DNA of 6,936 nt from Methanomassiliicoccus sp. UBA386 (GCA_002498285.1 DAGU01000009.1:1922-8857); one strand, 5' to 3'. Counted from the stretch's first letter, positions 1 to 6,736 are shown. A program made the numbers and translations. Notes: generated by a model from the letters alone, not told the origin.

Positions 1-16
1 CCGTCCGAGAGATACC

Positions 17-823
17 TTGGACTTGAATGACACAATCCCCTATCTGAACATCGACTGGTGGCATCTGATCATCGCCATCGTCATCCTTGCTGTCGGCTAC
101 CTGGTCATCAAGGTCTTGATGGTCATCCTGAAGAGGGTGATGATCAGGATGCAGCTGCCAGAGCTGCTGGCCGGTTTCTTGGCCCGTGTTCTGAAGATAT
201 TGCTGTACCTGGTCTTGATACTGGTCTTCCTCGGGGCGCTGGGCATCGAGACCGGCTCGGCCCTGCTGGCCATGTCCGCCATAGTCGGCCTGGTGTTGGG
301 CTTCGGTCTCCAGGACACGATGAGCAACTTCTTCGCCGGGGTATGGCTGGCATTGATCCGCCCCTTCAAGAAGGATGACTGGATCACCGTCAACGGTTTC
401 TCCGGCAGGATCGATTCCATCGGCGTTATGTCCACCATCATGGTCACCGCGGACAACATCTACATCACCCTCCCCAACAACAGCGTGTGGGGCAGCCCGA
501 TCACCAATAACAGCCACATGCCCACCAGGAGGGTCGACGTATCGATCGGCACCAGTTATTCCGGGGACGTGAACAAGGCCATCTCCGTGGCCATGGACCT
601 CATGAACCGCCATCCCCTGGTGCTGAAGGACCCCGCGCCCGCGGTCCGGGTCGCCAGCCTTGGCGATACCAGGATCAACCTGTCCTTGAGGGCATGGACC
701 AAGAACGAGGACTATTGGACGGTCAATTGGGACCTCAACAAGGATGTGGTCGAGGCTTTCAGACAGGAAGGCCTGGAGATCCCTCTGCCGCAGATGGATG
801 TCCGGCTCCGGCAAGAGGCCTGA
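17..823 (+). CDS. mscS: MscS-family small-conductance mechanosensitive ion channel (start uncertain)
   Basis: Encodes a membrane channel of the MscS family, which opens under membrane tension to release solutes during hypo-osmotic shock. The 268-aa reading (E. coli MscS is 286 aa) shows three hydrophobic segments at about residues 15-38, 52-76 and 81-114. The third carries the pore-helix signature GFGLQDTMSNFFAG (residues 95-108) followed by the basic RPFKKDDWI turn. A beta domain and a cytoplasmic C-terminal domain follow, ending with IPLPQMDVRL (255-264), which matches the MscS C-terminal motif IPxPQxDV. The start given is a TTG with only a weak GAGAG upstream. The frame stays open to the left edge of the window, so the true start could lie outside it. 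The gene converges on acsC and is probably unrelated to it functionally. The family call is firm; the start is not. Confidence 0.93.
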   Translation: MDLNDTIPYLNIDWWHLIIAIVILAVGYLVIKVLMVILKRVMIRMQLPELLAGFLARVLKILLYLVLILVFLGALGIETGSALLAMSAIVGLVLGFGLQDTMSNFFAGVWLALIRPFKKDDWITVNGFSGRIDSIGVMSTIMVTADNIYITLPNNSVWGSPITNNSHMPTRRVDVSIGTSYSGDVNKAISVAMDLMNRHPLVLKDPAPAVRVASLGDTRINLSLRAWTKNEDYWTVNWDLNKDVVEAFRQEGLEIPLPQMDVRLRQEA

Positions 824-1014
824 CCTCCTCCCCATCTTTTTTTCTTTTTTCTATATAATGGGTAGCTATCGGGCGTACACTGCCCCGGCCGGATCATGCT
901 GCGCTTTTTCGGGAGCGGCGCTCGCTCTGGAAGCGCTCACGATGGCGGCATGGGTCTCTTTCGACCGTCCGCCTCTTCAGCGGAGGAGCCGCCCCCCGTC
1001 CAGATGAGGAGGGA
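824..1014. other. Intergenic region between convergent mscS and acsC
   Basis: These 191 nt separate the two stop codons. They hold the mscS oligo-T tract and, right after it, a TATA-like CTATATAA at 851-858. The rest is GC-rich and I see no gene in it. On the minus strand there is no T-rich tract downstream of acsC and only a 5-bp stem (968-972 with 980-984), so I cannot point to a clear terminator for the acs transcript here. Confidence 0.5.
837..850 (+). terminator. Oligo-T terminator after mscS
   Basis: Seven T, one C and six T begin 14 nt after the mscS stop codon, with no GC-rich hairpin in front. A bare T-rich tract on the sense strand is the usual intrinsic termination signal in archaea. 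It fits termination of the mscS transcript before it runs into the convergent acsC gene. Confidence 0.6.
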
Positions 1015-2340
1015 TCAGGCCTGGCCGCTCTTCAGAAGCTTCGGTATGCCGGACGATTCCCTCGGTCCGACCACCACCTTCAGGCCGCTGAGCTCCTGCA
1101 GCTTGCCGGACATGCGGGACAGCATGCCCGGGATGACCAGCACGCCCTTGCTGCTCTTCTCCCTGGCCGACGTCTCCTCGATCGCCTCGACAACGCTTTC
1201 GGCCGACAGCTTGCCGGCCGAGAACGCCGTCAGGACCGACAGTCCCTCGGTATCGACCACCAGCAGCCACGCCGGGACCTTGGCCTTGTCGATGTCGGCC
1301 ATCACGGTGAAGTACGTCAGCGAGAAGTTGGTGGTGAACAGCAACGGGGCGTCCGGGCCAGGATCGTTCACAGGATACAGTCCGGCCTTCACCTGGATGG
1401 GCACCTGCGGATCGGTGTAGATGTTCTGCCTCAGCACGAACAGCGGAAGCGCGTGAGCCGGATCGAGATCATCGAGCAGGACGATGCCGCCGTACTTCAT
1501 GGTGGACAGCATGGCCTTGAGCACCGCGCGCTCGTCGCCGCAGGCGTTCAGGATGATCGGATATCCGAGGCCGCGGAAGGTCTTCTTGACGGCGTTCTTC
1601 CGCACGATGGTGTTCCTCTCCACCAGGTCCTTGGCCCTGGGGGGCGCCAGATCGAGCACTAGGTCCTCTACTCCGGCCTTCACGGCGCGCTCTGCCAGAT
1701 CGGCCAGGGCGTTGAGGTCGCCGGAACGCACGGCGAGGGGGCACTTGAGCTCCTTGGCAACGGCGGCCATCGCATCGATGTTGGCCTCGGTGGCGGCGTA
1801 CAGCAGCGGCCTCTTCAGGCCCGCTTCCTTCACCGCCTTCCGGAGGGCCTCCGGCCGTTCGGACATGAGCACCATCGGCAGACCGGCCTTCGCCGCGCGG
1901 GATATCATGGCCACGAACCTCGCATCATCGCCAGAATCATCCCTCACCGCCACCATGTCCAGCGCCAGGGTCTGCCCCACCCGCTCGAACGACAGCTCGT
2001 GCACGCGTCTGAGCTTCGCTTCCGCTTCCTCCTCGCCCGCCTCGTCGGAGATGACGATGGCGTAGCGGGTGGGATGGAAGAACTTCTTCTCGTGCCGGTA
2101 CAGCTCGGTCTCGTCGCCCAGCTCAACTTTCCTCGGTCCGTCGCCAACCGTGACCAGCCGGATGGGCGGGGCGGAGGACGCCTCCAGCTTGGCCTTGGCC
2201 TCCTCGCTCACGAAGGGGCAGTCGGACAGCTTGACCTTCTGGTTGGCGAGCTGCATGGCAAAAGCCAAGCAGGTCGGGAAGTTGCACTTGCCGCAGTTCT
2301 TCTTGGGCAGGTGCTTGAAGATCTCTATCGCGGTGGCCAT
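1015..2340 (-). CDS. acsC: Corrinoid iron-sulfur protein large (gamma) subunit, bacterial AcsC type
   Basis: Large subunit of the corrinoid iron-sulfur protein. It accepts a methyl group on Co(I) cobalamin and passes it to the A-cluster of AcsB; its 4Fe-4S cluster reactivates the cobalt. The protein is 441 aa, against about 446 aa in Moorella. The N-terminal cluster motif is C16-x2-C19-x4-C24-x16-C41, inside the characteristic LPKKNCGKCNFPTCLAFAM. A TIM-barrel region follows (about 90-320), including RQNIYTDPQVPIQV (304-317). The C-terminal cobalamin-binding region (about 325-441) has TTNFSLTY (336-343) and GPRESSGI (425-432). From memory these blocks match bacterial AcsC very closely. The ATG is separated from the acsD stop by a single base, with a possible AGAGG Shine-Dalgarno inside the end of acsD, which suggests translational coupling. 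It is the last gene of the cluster. All expected cysteines are present, and I see no frameshift. Confidence 0.96.
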   Translation of the reverse strand: MATAIEIFKHLPKKNCGKCNFPTCLAFAMQLANQKVKLSDCPFVSEEAKAKLEASSAPPIRLVTVGDGPRKVELGDETELYRHEKKFFHPTRYAIVISDEAGEEEAEAKLRRVHELSFERVGQTLALDMVAVRDDSGDDARFVAMISRAAKAGLPMVLMSERPEALRKAVKEAGLKRPLLYAATEANIDAMAAVAKELKCPLAVRSGDLNALADLAERAVKAGVEDLVLDLAPPRAKDLVERNTIVRKNAVKKTFRGLGYPIILNACGDERAVLKAMLSTMKYGGIVLLDDLDPAHALPLFVLRQNIYTDPQVPIQVKAGLYPVNDPGPDAPLLFTTNFSLTYFTVMADIDKAKVPAWLLVVDTEGLSVLTAFSAGKLSAESVVEAIEETSAREKSSKGVLVIPGMLSRMSGKLQELSGLKVVVGPRESSGIPKLLKSGQA

Positions 2341-2341
2341 T

Positions 2342-3289
2342 TCACTCGCCTCTCAGTTCGGTGATGGCGTCCATCAGTATCTCCAGGCTGCGCGGATGGC
2401 GCACGATCAGAAGGTCGGCGCCCGACATCAGCGCGGCCAGTCCGGTCGTCGCTTCCCACCACGCTCCCCTCTCCGTGGGGTCTCCCCATGCCTCGTTCTC
2501 TTCGGTCGCCTCTCTGGTCTCCCATGCCGAGGTCAGGTCGCAGCACATGGGCGTCCGCAGCATGCGGTCCCCCATCAATGCGGCCAGGCGGATGCGTTCG
2601 TTCACGGAGTACGAATACTCGAGCCCCATCCCCAGCGCGGCCATCAGGGGGTCCATGACAACGTTGTCGAGCTTGGTCCCGAAGTCGGCCAGCAGGATGT
2701 TCATCTGCTTCGCCAGGTTGACGTCGAGGTTGGAGTATGCGATGAGCCCGTGCCCGTTGGCGGTGGCGGCGGCCGAGATGCTCTTGTAGGCGTTCTCCTC
2801 GGCCTGGGCCAGCAGCACCCTCTCGCCGGCGCAGGCGTTGCTCACCGCCTCCATGGCGTGGGCGTCCTTCTCCTGGTTGCCCCCGCCGTACACGATGAGG
2901 GGCAGGCCGACGGCCCTCAGGACGTTCGTTACGGTCGCGACGGCCTCATCGACCGAGGCGTTCCTTCCCTCGGGGTCGAGGGAGCGGAGCTTGAGGCAGA
3001 TCATGTCGGCGCCCAGCTCCTTCCACCGCTTGGCCCAGGCCGCCGGGTCGCCGGCGACATCGGCGAACGGCGCCACGCTCAGCTCCGGGACGCCGTCGAT
3101 CGAGTCGAGGACCTCCCCGGCCAGCCGCTGGCGGTGCCCCAGGCCTTCGTACGACAGGAAGGGCATGCCGCTCTCGCCGCCCAGCATCAGCTGCGACGAG
3201 CGGCTGCCGCCCTCCGCGGGCGTGCTGCCAACGGCTACCGTTCCGATCTTGCCTGACCACTTCTCCTTGGGTACGGGAACCTCGACCAT
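2342..3289 (-). CDS. acsD: Corrinoid iron-sulfur protein small (delta) subunit, bacterial AcsD type
   Basis: Small subunit of the corrinoid iron-sulfur protein, which pairs with AcsC to cradle the cobalamin that carries the methyl group in the Wood-Ljungdahl pathway. The protein is 315 aa, close to Moorella AcsD (about 320 aa) and clearly shorter than the usual archaeal CdhD (over 400 aa). Recognisable blocks are GADMICLKLRSLDPEG (93-108), LDVNLAKQMNILL (188-200), LGMGLEYSYSVNERIRLAAL (219-238) and WGDPTERGAWWEA (268-280), all recalled from bacterial AcsD. No iron-sulfur cysteine motif is present, as expected for this subunit. I chose the ATG at 3289 over the one 22 codons upstream because it has a strong GAGGAG 5 nt before it. 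The upstream start would overlap the end of acsB and add a proline- and arginine-rich tail unlike the family. It lies 11 nt after acsB and 1 nt before acsC. Confidence 0.95.
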   Translation of the reverse strand: MVEVPVPKEKWSGKIGTVAVGSTPAEGGSRSSQLMLGGESGMPFLSYEGLGHRQRLAGEVLDSIDGVPELSVAPFADVAGDPAAWAKRWKELGADMICLKLRSLDPEGRNASVDEAVATVTNVLRAVGLPLIVYGGGNQEKDAHAMEAVSNACAGERVLLAQAEENAYKSISAAATANGHGLIAYSNLDVNLAKQMNILLADFGTKLDNVVMDPLMAALGMGLEYSYSVNERIRLAALMGDRMLRTPMCCDLTSAWETREATEENEAWGDPTERGAWWEATTGLAALMSGADLLIVRHPRSLEILMDAITELRGE

Positions 3290-3294
3290 CTTAA

Positions 3295-3300
3295 CTCCTC
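3295..3300 (-). promoter_or_regulatory. Shine-Dalgarno site of acsD
   Basis: GAGGAG on the minus strand, 5 nt before the acsD ATG and directly after the acsB stop codon. It settles the acsD start and implies translation of acsD from the same mRNA as acsB. Confidence 0.75.
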
Positions 3301-5445
3301 TCAGGACAGCAGGGGCGGCATGCGGAGCGCGGGGTGGTCGACCTTGGCCATCCACTCCATCAGCCCCTCGGCGTCGGTGGTGACCGTTTCGTCGGCGATC
3401 TTGTCAACGAAGTCCGGCTCGCCCAGCTCCCGGGCCCGTGCTTCCAGGGCCTCGCGCATGCACTCCTTGAGCTCCCTGGGCATCCAGGAGATGCGCAGGA
3501 AACCGCCGTCAGCAGAGATGAATTTCCTGCTCGTTATATACTTTCGCCCGGCGCCGATGAACCCCGGGGTCTGCCTGCCGCCGCCGACCGAACCGGCCAG
3601 GGAGGAGAACTTCATTCCCAGCGGTATCATGCCCGGATATTCGCGATTTACGACCACCACGGACTGCATGTCCGGGGCCATGGCCACGATGACCTCGAAG
3701 CAGCCGCAGGAGGTCATGGGGTCCTCCATGAGCGAGTAGGCGTTGAATCGCTCGATCTTGTGGTGCGACGCCTCGTACACAACCTCATTGACCCCGACGA
3801 ACTGCCCCTTGACGGGATCGATGCACTCGCCCTTCACGATGGGCTGGTTCGGACCCGTGGGAGCGATCTCCTTCGATGCCTTGGCATCGAGCCAGTTGAG
3901 CGCCCCGCACAGTCCCATGCGCTCCGGCGTGATGACGCAGATGTGGTCTGGCGCGAAGCTTTGACACAATTCGCATGTGAAGAATAGATCTACATTTTCG
4001 TCGGTGAGCCCCGCCAGGCGCGCGTCCCTTCTGCCGTACACCTCCATGGCCTCGGGCAGCCGCTTTCGCACCTCGTCCTCGTCGGTGACGATCGTCACTT
4101 GGATGCGGGACACCAGGCCTCCGAACTCCTCCTTGAGCTTGGTGATGAGAATGTCGCCGAAATGCTTGAACGTCAGGCCGGCCTTGACCGAAGGGCGGCT
4201 GAGCCGGACCCAGTTGAGGTTCCTCTGTCCGGTGTGCCACGCTCCCTCGGCGTAATTGATGAACTGATGGATCCGCCGTTCGAGGACACCCTCGAAGTCC
4301 TCCTCCATCTTCTTGCCGTACACGTCCACGATGATCGCCAGGGCGGTGGACGAGCCGTCGTCCATCTCGTCCACGTCCTTGCCGATGAGCGAGATGCGTC
4401 CGTCCTCGACCTCGTCCTCCGGCCGCAGCCGCAGCAGCTCGAAGGTGGGGGTCTTGGACGCGCCGCCCGCCTCCACGTAGGTGTCGGGTCGGCGGACGGT
4501 CTCGCCCTCGAACGCCGGGCCGTAGGCCACCGGGATGTCCACCGGAGCGAGCTTCACCCGGATGTCCCTGGCCTCGATGGCCGTTTGCACCATGTTCTCC
4601 GGGCGAATGCTAAGCAGCACGTCCGGCACGTCCTCCACGTTCTGGTCGGTCAGCACCGGAGCGCCGTTCAGGATGGCCGCCAGGCCTGCCCCGGCCATGA
4701 TGTCGTCGAGCGGCCCGAACTGCAGCACGAAGGTCTTGGGCCTCTTGGACAGGTAGGCGCTCAGCGTCTCGCGGTCGCCCCGCTGCACTCCCCCGAAGGA
4801 GAGGGCCCCCCGTATGGCGAAGTTAAGCGCATGGACGATCTGCGTCCCCGTTCCCACGGGGTACAGCATCATGCCCAGCCCCATCTTGATGCCCGAGTCC
4901 CTAAGCTGGTCGATGGTGTCGTACGAGGCGATGATCAGCATGCCCTTGGACTGCAGGTCCCTCACGATGCTGACCAGCTGCGCCGGGTCCGATGCCTTTC
5001 CGACCAGCACGGCGACGCCCGGAATGGTGTCGTCCACTAGGGCGACGCCAAGCTCGCGCAGCAGCTTGTCAGGAATGAAGCCGCAATAGCCGGCGCCCTC
5101 GTATGGATGCGCGTCCTCGACATAGCGGAGCGCCTCGATGACCTCGGCGGCGATCATGGTGGCCTCTCCGGCCACCAGCGCGCTCTCCACCGTCGGCTCG
5201 TCGCGCAGGCGGGATGCGTAATCATCCAGCAGGGGGCGGATGTCGGCCAGGCGGTGCACCTCGCGCCCGTCCCAGGCATACACCGCGGGAAGCTCGTAGG
5301 CGGTCTCCGGATATTCCACCGGCCGATCCTCGCCATGCTTGGCCACTGCTTCCTCGAGGGCCCCCATGGCCAGCTGAAGGGCCGTTCTCGCTCCCCGTAT
5401 GCCCATCTCGAAGACCTGTTCCGCGCTAGCCTTACCGGAGCTCAT
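3301..5445 (-). CDS. acsB: Acetyl-CoA synthase catalytic subunit, full-length bacterial AcsB type
   Basis: Catalytic subunit of acetyl-CoA synthase. At its Ni-Ni-[4Fe-4S] A-cluster it joins CO, a methyl group from the corrinoid protein and CoA into acetyl-CoA (reversible). The protein is 714 aa; Moorella AcsB is about 729 aa and archaeal CdhC only about 470 aa. All A-cluster ligands are visible: C491, C494, C503 and C513 for the cubane, with C494 expected to bridge to the proximal nickel, and C580-G581-C582 for the distal nickel. The spacings (3, 9, 10 and 67 residues) equal those I recall for Moorella. F497 matches the Phe beside the active site. Other strong blocks are FEGVLERRIHQFINYAEG (384-401), WHTGQRNLNW (403-412) and IGAGRKYITSRKFISADGG (630-648). 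The N-terminal region (about 1-310), which in bacteria contacts CO dehydrogenase and forms the CO tunnel, is intact. The start has GGAGG 7 nt upstream. The reading frame stays open into the ACT gene, but that extension is not family-like. Confidence 0.97.
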   Translation of the reverse strand: MSSGKASAEQVFEMGIRGARTALQLAMGALEEAVAKHGEDRPVEYPETAYELPAVYAWDGREVHRLADIRPLLDDYASRLRDEPTVESALVAGEATMIAAEVIEALRYVEDAHPYEGAGYCGFIPDKLLRELGVALVDDTIPGVAVLVGKASDPAQLVSIVRDLQSKGMLIIASYDTIDQLRDSGIKMGLGMMLYPVGTGTQIVHALNFAIRGALSFGGVQRGDRETLSAYLSKRPKTFVLQFGPLDDIMAGAGLAAILNGAPVLTDQNVEDVPDVLLSIRPENMVQTAIEARDIRVKLAPVDIPVAYGPAFEGETVRRPDTYVEAGGASKTPTFELLRLRPEDEVEDGRISLIGKDVDEMDDGSSTALAIIVDVYGKKMEEDFEGVLERRIHQFINYAEGAWHTGQRNLNWVRLSRPSVKAGLTFKHFGDILITKLKEEFGGLVSRIQVTIVTDEDEVRKRLPEAMEVYGRRDARLAGLTDENVDLFFTCELCQSFAPDHICVITPERMGLCGALNWLDAKASKEIAPTGPNQPIVKGECIDPVKGQFVGVNEVVYEASHHKIERFNAYSLMEDPMTSCGCFEVIVAMAPDMQSVVVVNREYPGMIPLGMKFSSLAGSVGGGRQTPGFIGAGRKYITSRKFISADGGFLRISWMPRELKECMREALEARARELGEPDFVDKIADETVTTDAEGLMEWMAKVDHPALRMPPLLS

Positions 5446-5452
5446 TGGTACG

Positions 5453-5457
5453 CCTCC
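5453..5457 (-). promoter_or_regulatory. Shine-Dalgarno site of acsB
   Basis: A perfect GGAGG on the minus strand, 7 nt before the acsB ATG. It fixes the start of this ORF, whose frame otherwise remains open far upstream. Confidence 0.8.
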
Positions 5458-5520
5458 ATGGAATCCACAGCATCCTGCCCTCCCTACTGGGGACGGCGCA
5501 TCCGCTCTAATGGCACCTTC

Positions 5521-5532
5521 ATAGATATATCC
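5521..5532 (-). promoter_or_regulatory. TATA-like box, probable acsB promoter
   Basis: GGATATATCTAT on the minus strand stands out in the otherwise GC-rich 119-nt gap between the ACT gene and acsB. An archaeal start site would fall about 25 nt downstream, near 5500, giving acsB a leader of roughly 55 nt. This suggests the acs genes can be transcribed separately from the ACT gene. The call rests on composition and position only. Confidence 0.5.
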
Positions 5533-5564
5533 AACGCACCATCTCTTAGCAGGGCGGCGGTCGC

Positions 5565-6497
5565 TCAGATCACGATGGGCTTGAACGGCCCGACCTCGGA
5601 GGGCGACTTGAACGACGACAGCGCCACCTCGACCCTCGCCCGCAGCTCGTCCAGGGGGACGGAGCACTGACCGACGTCGGCCACCAGGTCCAGGGACATG
5701 CTCTCGTAGTAGTTGAGCACCTTGGTGTGGAGCATCAGCAGATTGACGTTGGAGCGGGCCATGGCCTCGGCCACCTGGTTGATGGCCCCCGGCTTGTCCG
5801 GGACCGTCATGTGAACCGAGATCAGACGGACCGATGGATCGAGCAAAGTGACGCTCAGCACGTAGGATGCCATATCGCCGACCATCATGAACGGCCGCCC
5901 GTCGGCGTCGTCCCCCAGCTCGGCCATGAACTCCTCGGGGATGTCGAACTCGTTCTTCCGCATCTGCGATGGGGTGCGGTTCTTGCGCTTGATCATCGTG
6001 GTCTTCACGGTCCGGGAGCCGGCGGTGGACCCCTCGGTGAACCGGTCGGCGATGTGCGACTCGCTCAGCTTCATCGAGTCGATCTTGTCCAGGGAGGAAG
6101 GCGAGTTCCTCTTGGTGGAGCTGAACTCGGCGATGAGGTCGTCCGGCTCCCCGAAGTAGGAGAGGTCGACCAGCATCTTCCACACCATGGCCACGCCGGA
6201 GATCATGCTCATCGAGTCGGAGTTAAGAATGTCCACGTTACGGTCGGCCAGGAACTTCGACGCCTGGGCGCATGCGCCTGGCCGGTCGATCATGTAGATG
6301 GTGAGCTCGTACAGCAGGCGGTAGTTCTCCGGTCCGAAGGTGGAGAGGACGATCTCATGAGACGACGAGTCCTTTCCGTCGTAGCGGAACATGGTGGAGA
6401 ACACCTGGCTTCCATTTACCAATCCAAGGGGTTCTCCGATCTCCTGTTCGATCCTGATGCTGTTCCCGTACAACCTTCCGAACTGCCAGAGCCTCAT
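5565..6497 (-). CDS. Double ACT-domain protein, possible regulator of the acs genes
   Basis: A 310-aa soluble protein with two ACT domains, the small fold that usually binds amino acids or similar ligands and controls enzymes or transcription. ACT1 spans about residues 62-113 (LYELTIYMIDRPGA, then NVDILNSDSMS). ACT2 spans about 224-276 (LISVHMTVPDKPGAINQVAE, then NVNLLMLHTKV). Both carry the typical D-x-PGA turn (71-75 and 234-238). A polar, basic linker of about 110 residues separates them, with a KRKNRTPSQMRK patch (170-181). The N-terminus (14-32) reads like an AbrB/SpoVT DNA-binding hairpin. No catalytic domain is visible. The ATG has GGGGTC 6 nt upstream. The gene lies 119 nt ahead of acsB on the same strand and could be cotranscribed with it. 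I do not recognise a named family; a regulator of acetyl-CoA or amino-acid metabolism is a guess. Confidence 0.8.
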   Translation of the reverse strand: MRLWQFGRLYGNSIRIEQEIGEPLGLVNGSQVFSTMFRYDGKDSSSHEIVLSTFGPENYRLLYELTIYMIDRPGACAQASKFLADRNVDILNSDSMSMISGVAMVWKMLVDLSYFGEPDDLIAEFSSTKRNSPSSLDKIDSMKLSESHIADRFTEGSTAGSRTVKTTMIKRKNRTPSQMRKNEFDIPEEFMAELGDDADGRPFMMVGDMASYVLSVTLLDPSVRLISVHMTVPDKPGAINQVAEAMARSNVNLLMLHTKVLNYYESMSLDLVADVGQCSVPLDELRARVEVALSSFKSPSEVGPFKPIVI

Positions 6498-6530
6498 ATC
6501 AATGACCCCGCTGGCAAATAGGGTATTCGG

Positions 6531-6542
6531 TGATAAATGTTA
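6531..6542 (-). promoter_or_regulatory. Weak TATA-like box upstream of the ACT gene
   Basis: TAACATTTATCA on the minus strand lies about 34 nt before the ACT start codon. It is one of the few A/T-rich patches in the spacer. An archaeal start site about 25 nt downstream would leave a leader of roughly 10 nt, just including the GGGGTC ribosome site. It is a poorer match than the padR and acsB boxes. Confidence 0.35.
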
Positions 6543-6667
6543 TTAGGTCTCAACGTTCGCCATCATGGCCGGCCTCTTCTTGCGAACCCTCACCGGCCTG
6601 GGCATGGCGTCAGCAGCCAGGGCGGAGGACGAGGGCCCATCGATGAACGGAAGATGCTCGATCGCCG

Positions 6668-6682
6668 AGAAAGTCTATATAG
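6668..6682 (+). promoter_or_regulatory. BRE and TATA box of padR
   Basis: A purine-rich AGAAAG (6668-6673) directly precedes TCTATATAG (6674-6682), the arrangement of an archaeal BRE followed by a TATA box. The expected start site near 6700-6705 falls inside the palindrome at 6691-6714. I see no convincing bacterial -35 box at the matching distance. Confidence 0.6.
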
Positions 6683-6690
6683 CAGGCAAA

Positions 6691-6714
6691 TACTAGGTAG
6701 CGAGCTACCTAGTA
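6691..6714. promoter_or_regulatory. Perfect 11-bp inverted repeat, candidate PadR operator
   Basis: The arms TACTAGGTAGC (6691-6701) and GCTACCTAGTA (6704-6714) are exact reverse complements around a 2-nt centre (GA). The repeat starts 8 nt after the TATA box and covers the predicted padR transcription start. PadR proteins bind as dimers to such palindromes and commonly repress their own genes. Binding here would block initiation or polymerase escape. The sequence differs from the ATGT-n8-ACAT operator known for classical PadR. That PadR itself is the binder is an inference from position. Confidence 0.7.
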
Positions 6715-6736
6715 GCCGACGCATAAACGCCTAGCC

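Noticed and set aside
968..984. Small stem (TCCGC/GCGGA, 7-nt loop) downstream of acsC as a terminator
   Set aside because: Only 5 bp and no T-rich tract follows on the minus strand.
896..1420. 174-aa plus-strand ORF starting between mscS and acsC
   Set aside because: Mostly antisense to the conserved acsC C-terminus, serine-rich, with no recognisable domain or ribosome site.
2069..3256. 395-aa plus-strand ORF opposite acsC/acsD
   Set aside because: Antisense to two well-conserved genes, low-complexity and rich in H, R, G and V; typical of long shadow frames in GC-rich DNA.
4099..5040. 313-aa plus-strand ORF opposite acsB
   Set aside because: Same reasoning: antisense shadow of a conserved gene with no recognisable domain.
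3301..6183. 960-aa minus-strand reading of acsB extended upstream
   Set aside because: The extra 246 residues overlap the ACT gene in another frame and look arginine/glycine-rich and unlike any domain. The ATG at 5445 has a perfect GGAGG and yields the family's length.
2342..6497. Arginine-codon bias as a sign of recent transfer of the acs genes
   Set aside because: Hand counts of AGG/AGA were 8 of 14 in mscS, 6 of 17 in acsD and 5 of 18 in the ACT gene, so the acs genes do not stand apart from their neighbour.
5727..6521. 264-aa plus-strand ORF opposite the ACT gene
   Set aside because: Antisense shadow; the minus strand has clear ACT motifs across the same bases.
6543..6605. 20-codon minus-strand ORF (MPRPVRVRKKRPAMMANVET)
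   Set aside because: The codon third positions look coding-like and the frame stays open upstream to about 6680, but there is no ribosome site or recognisable homology. It could be a gene remnant; not supportable.
6537..6734. 65-aa plus-strand ORF in the divergent spacer
   Set aside because: It runs through the padR TATA box and palindrome, has no ribosome site and matches no family.
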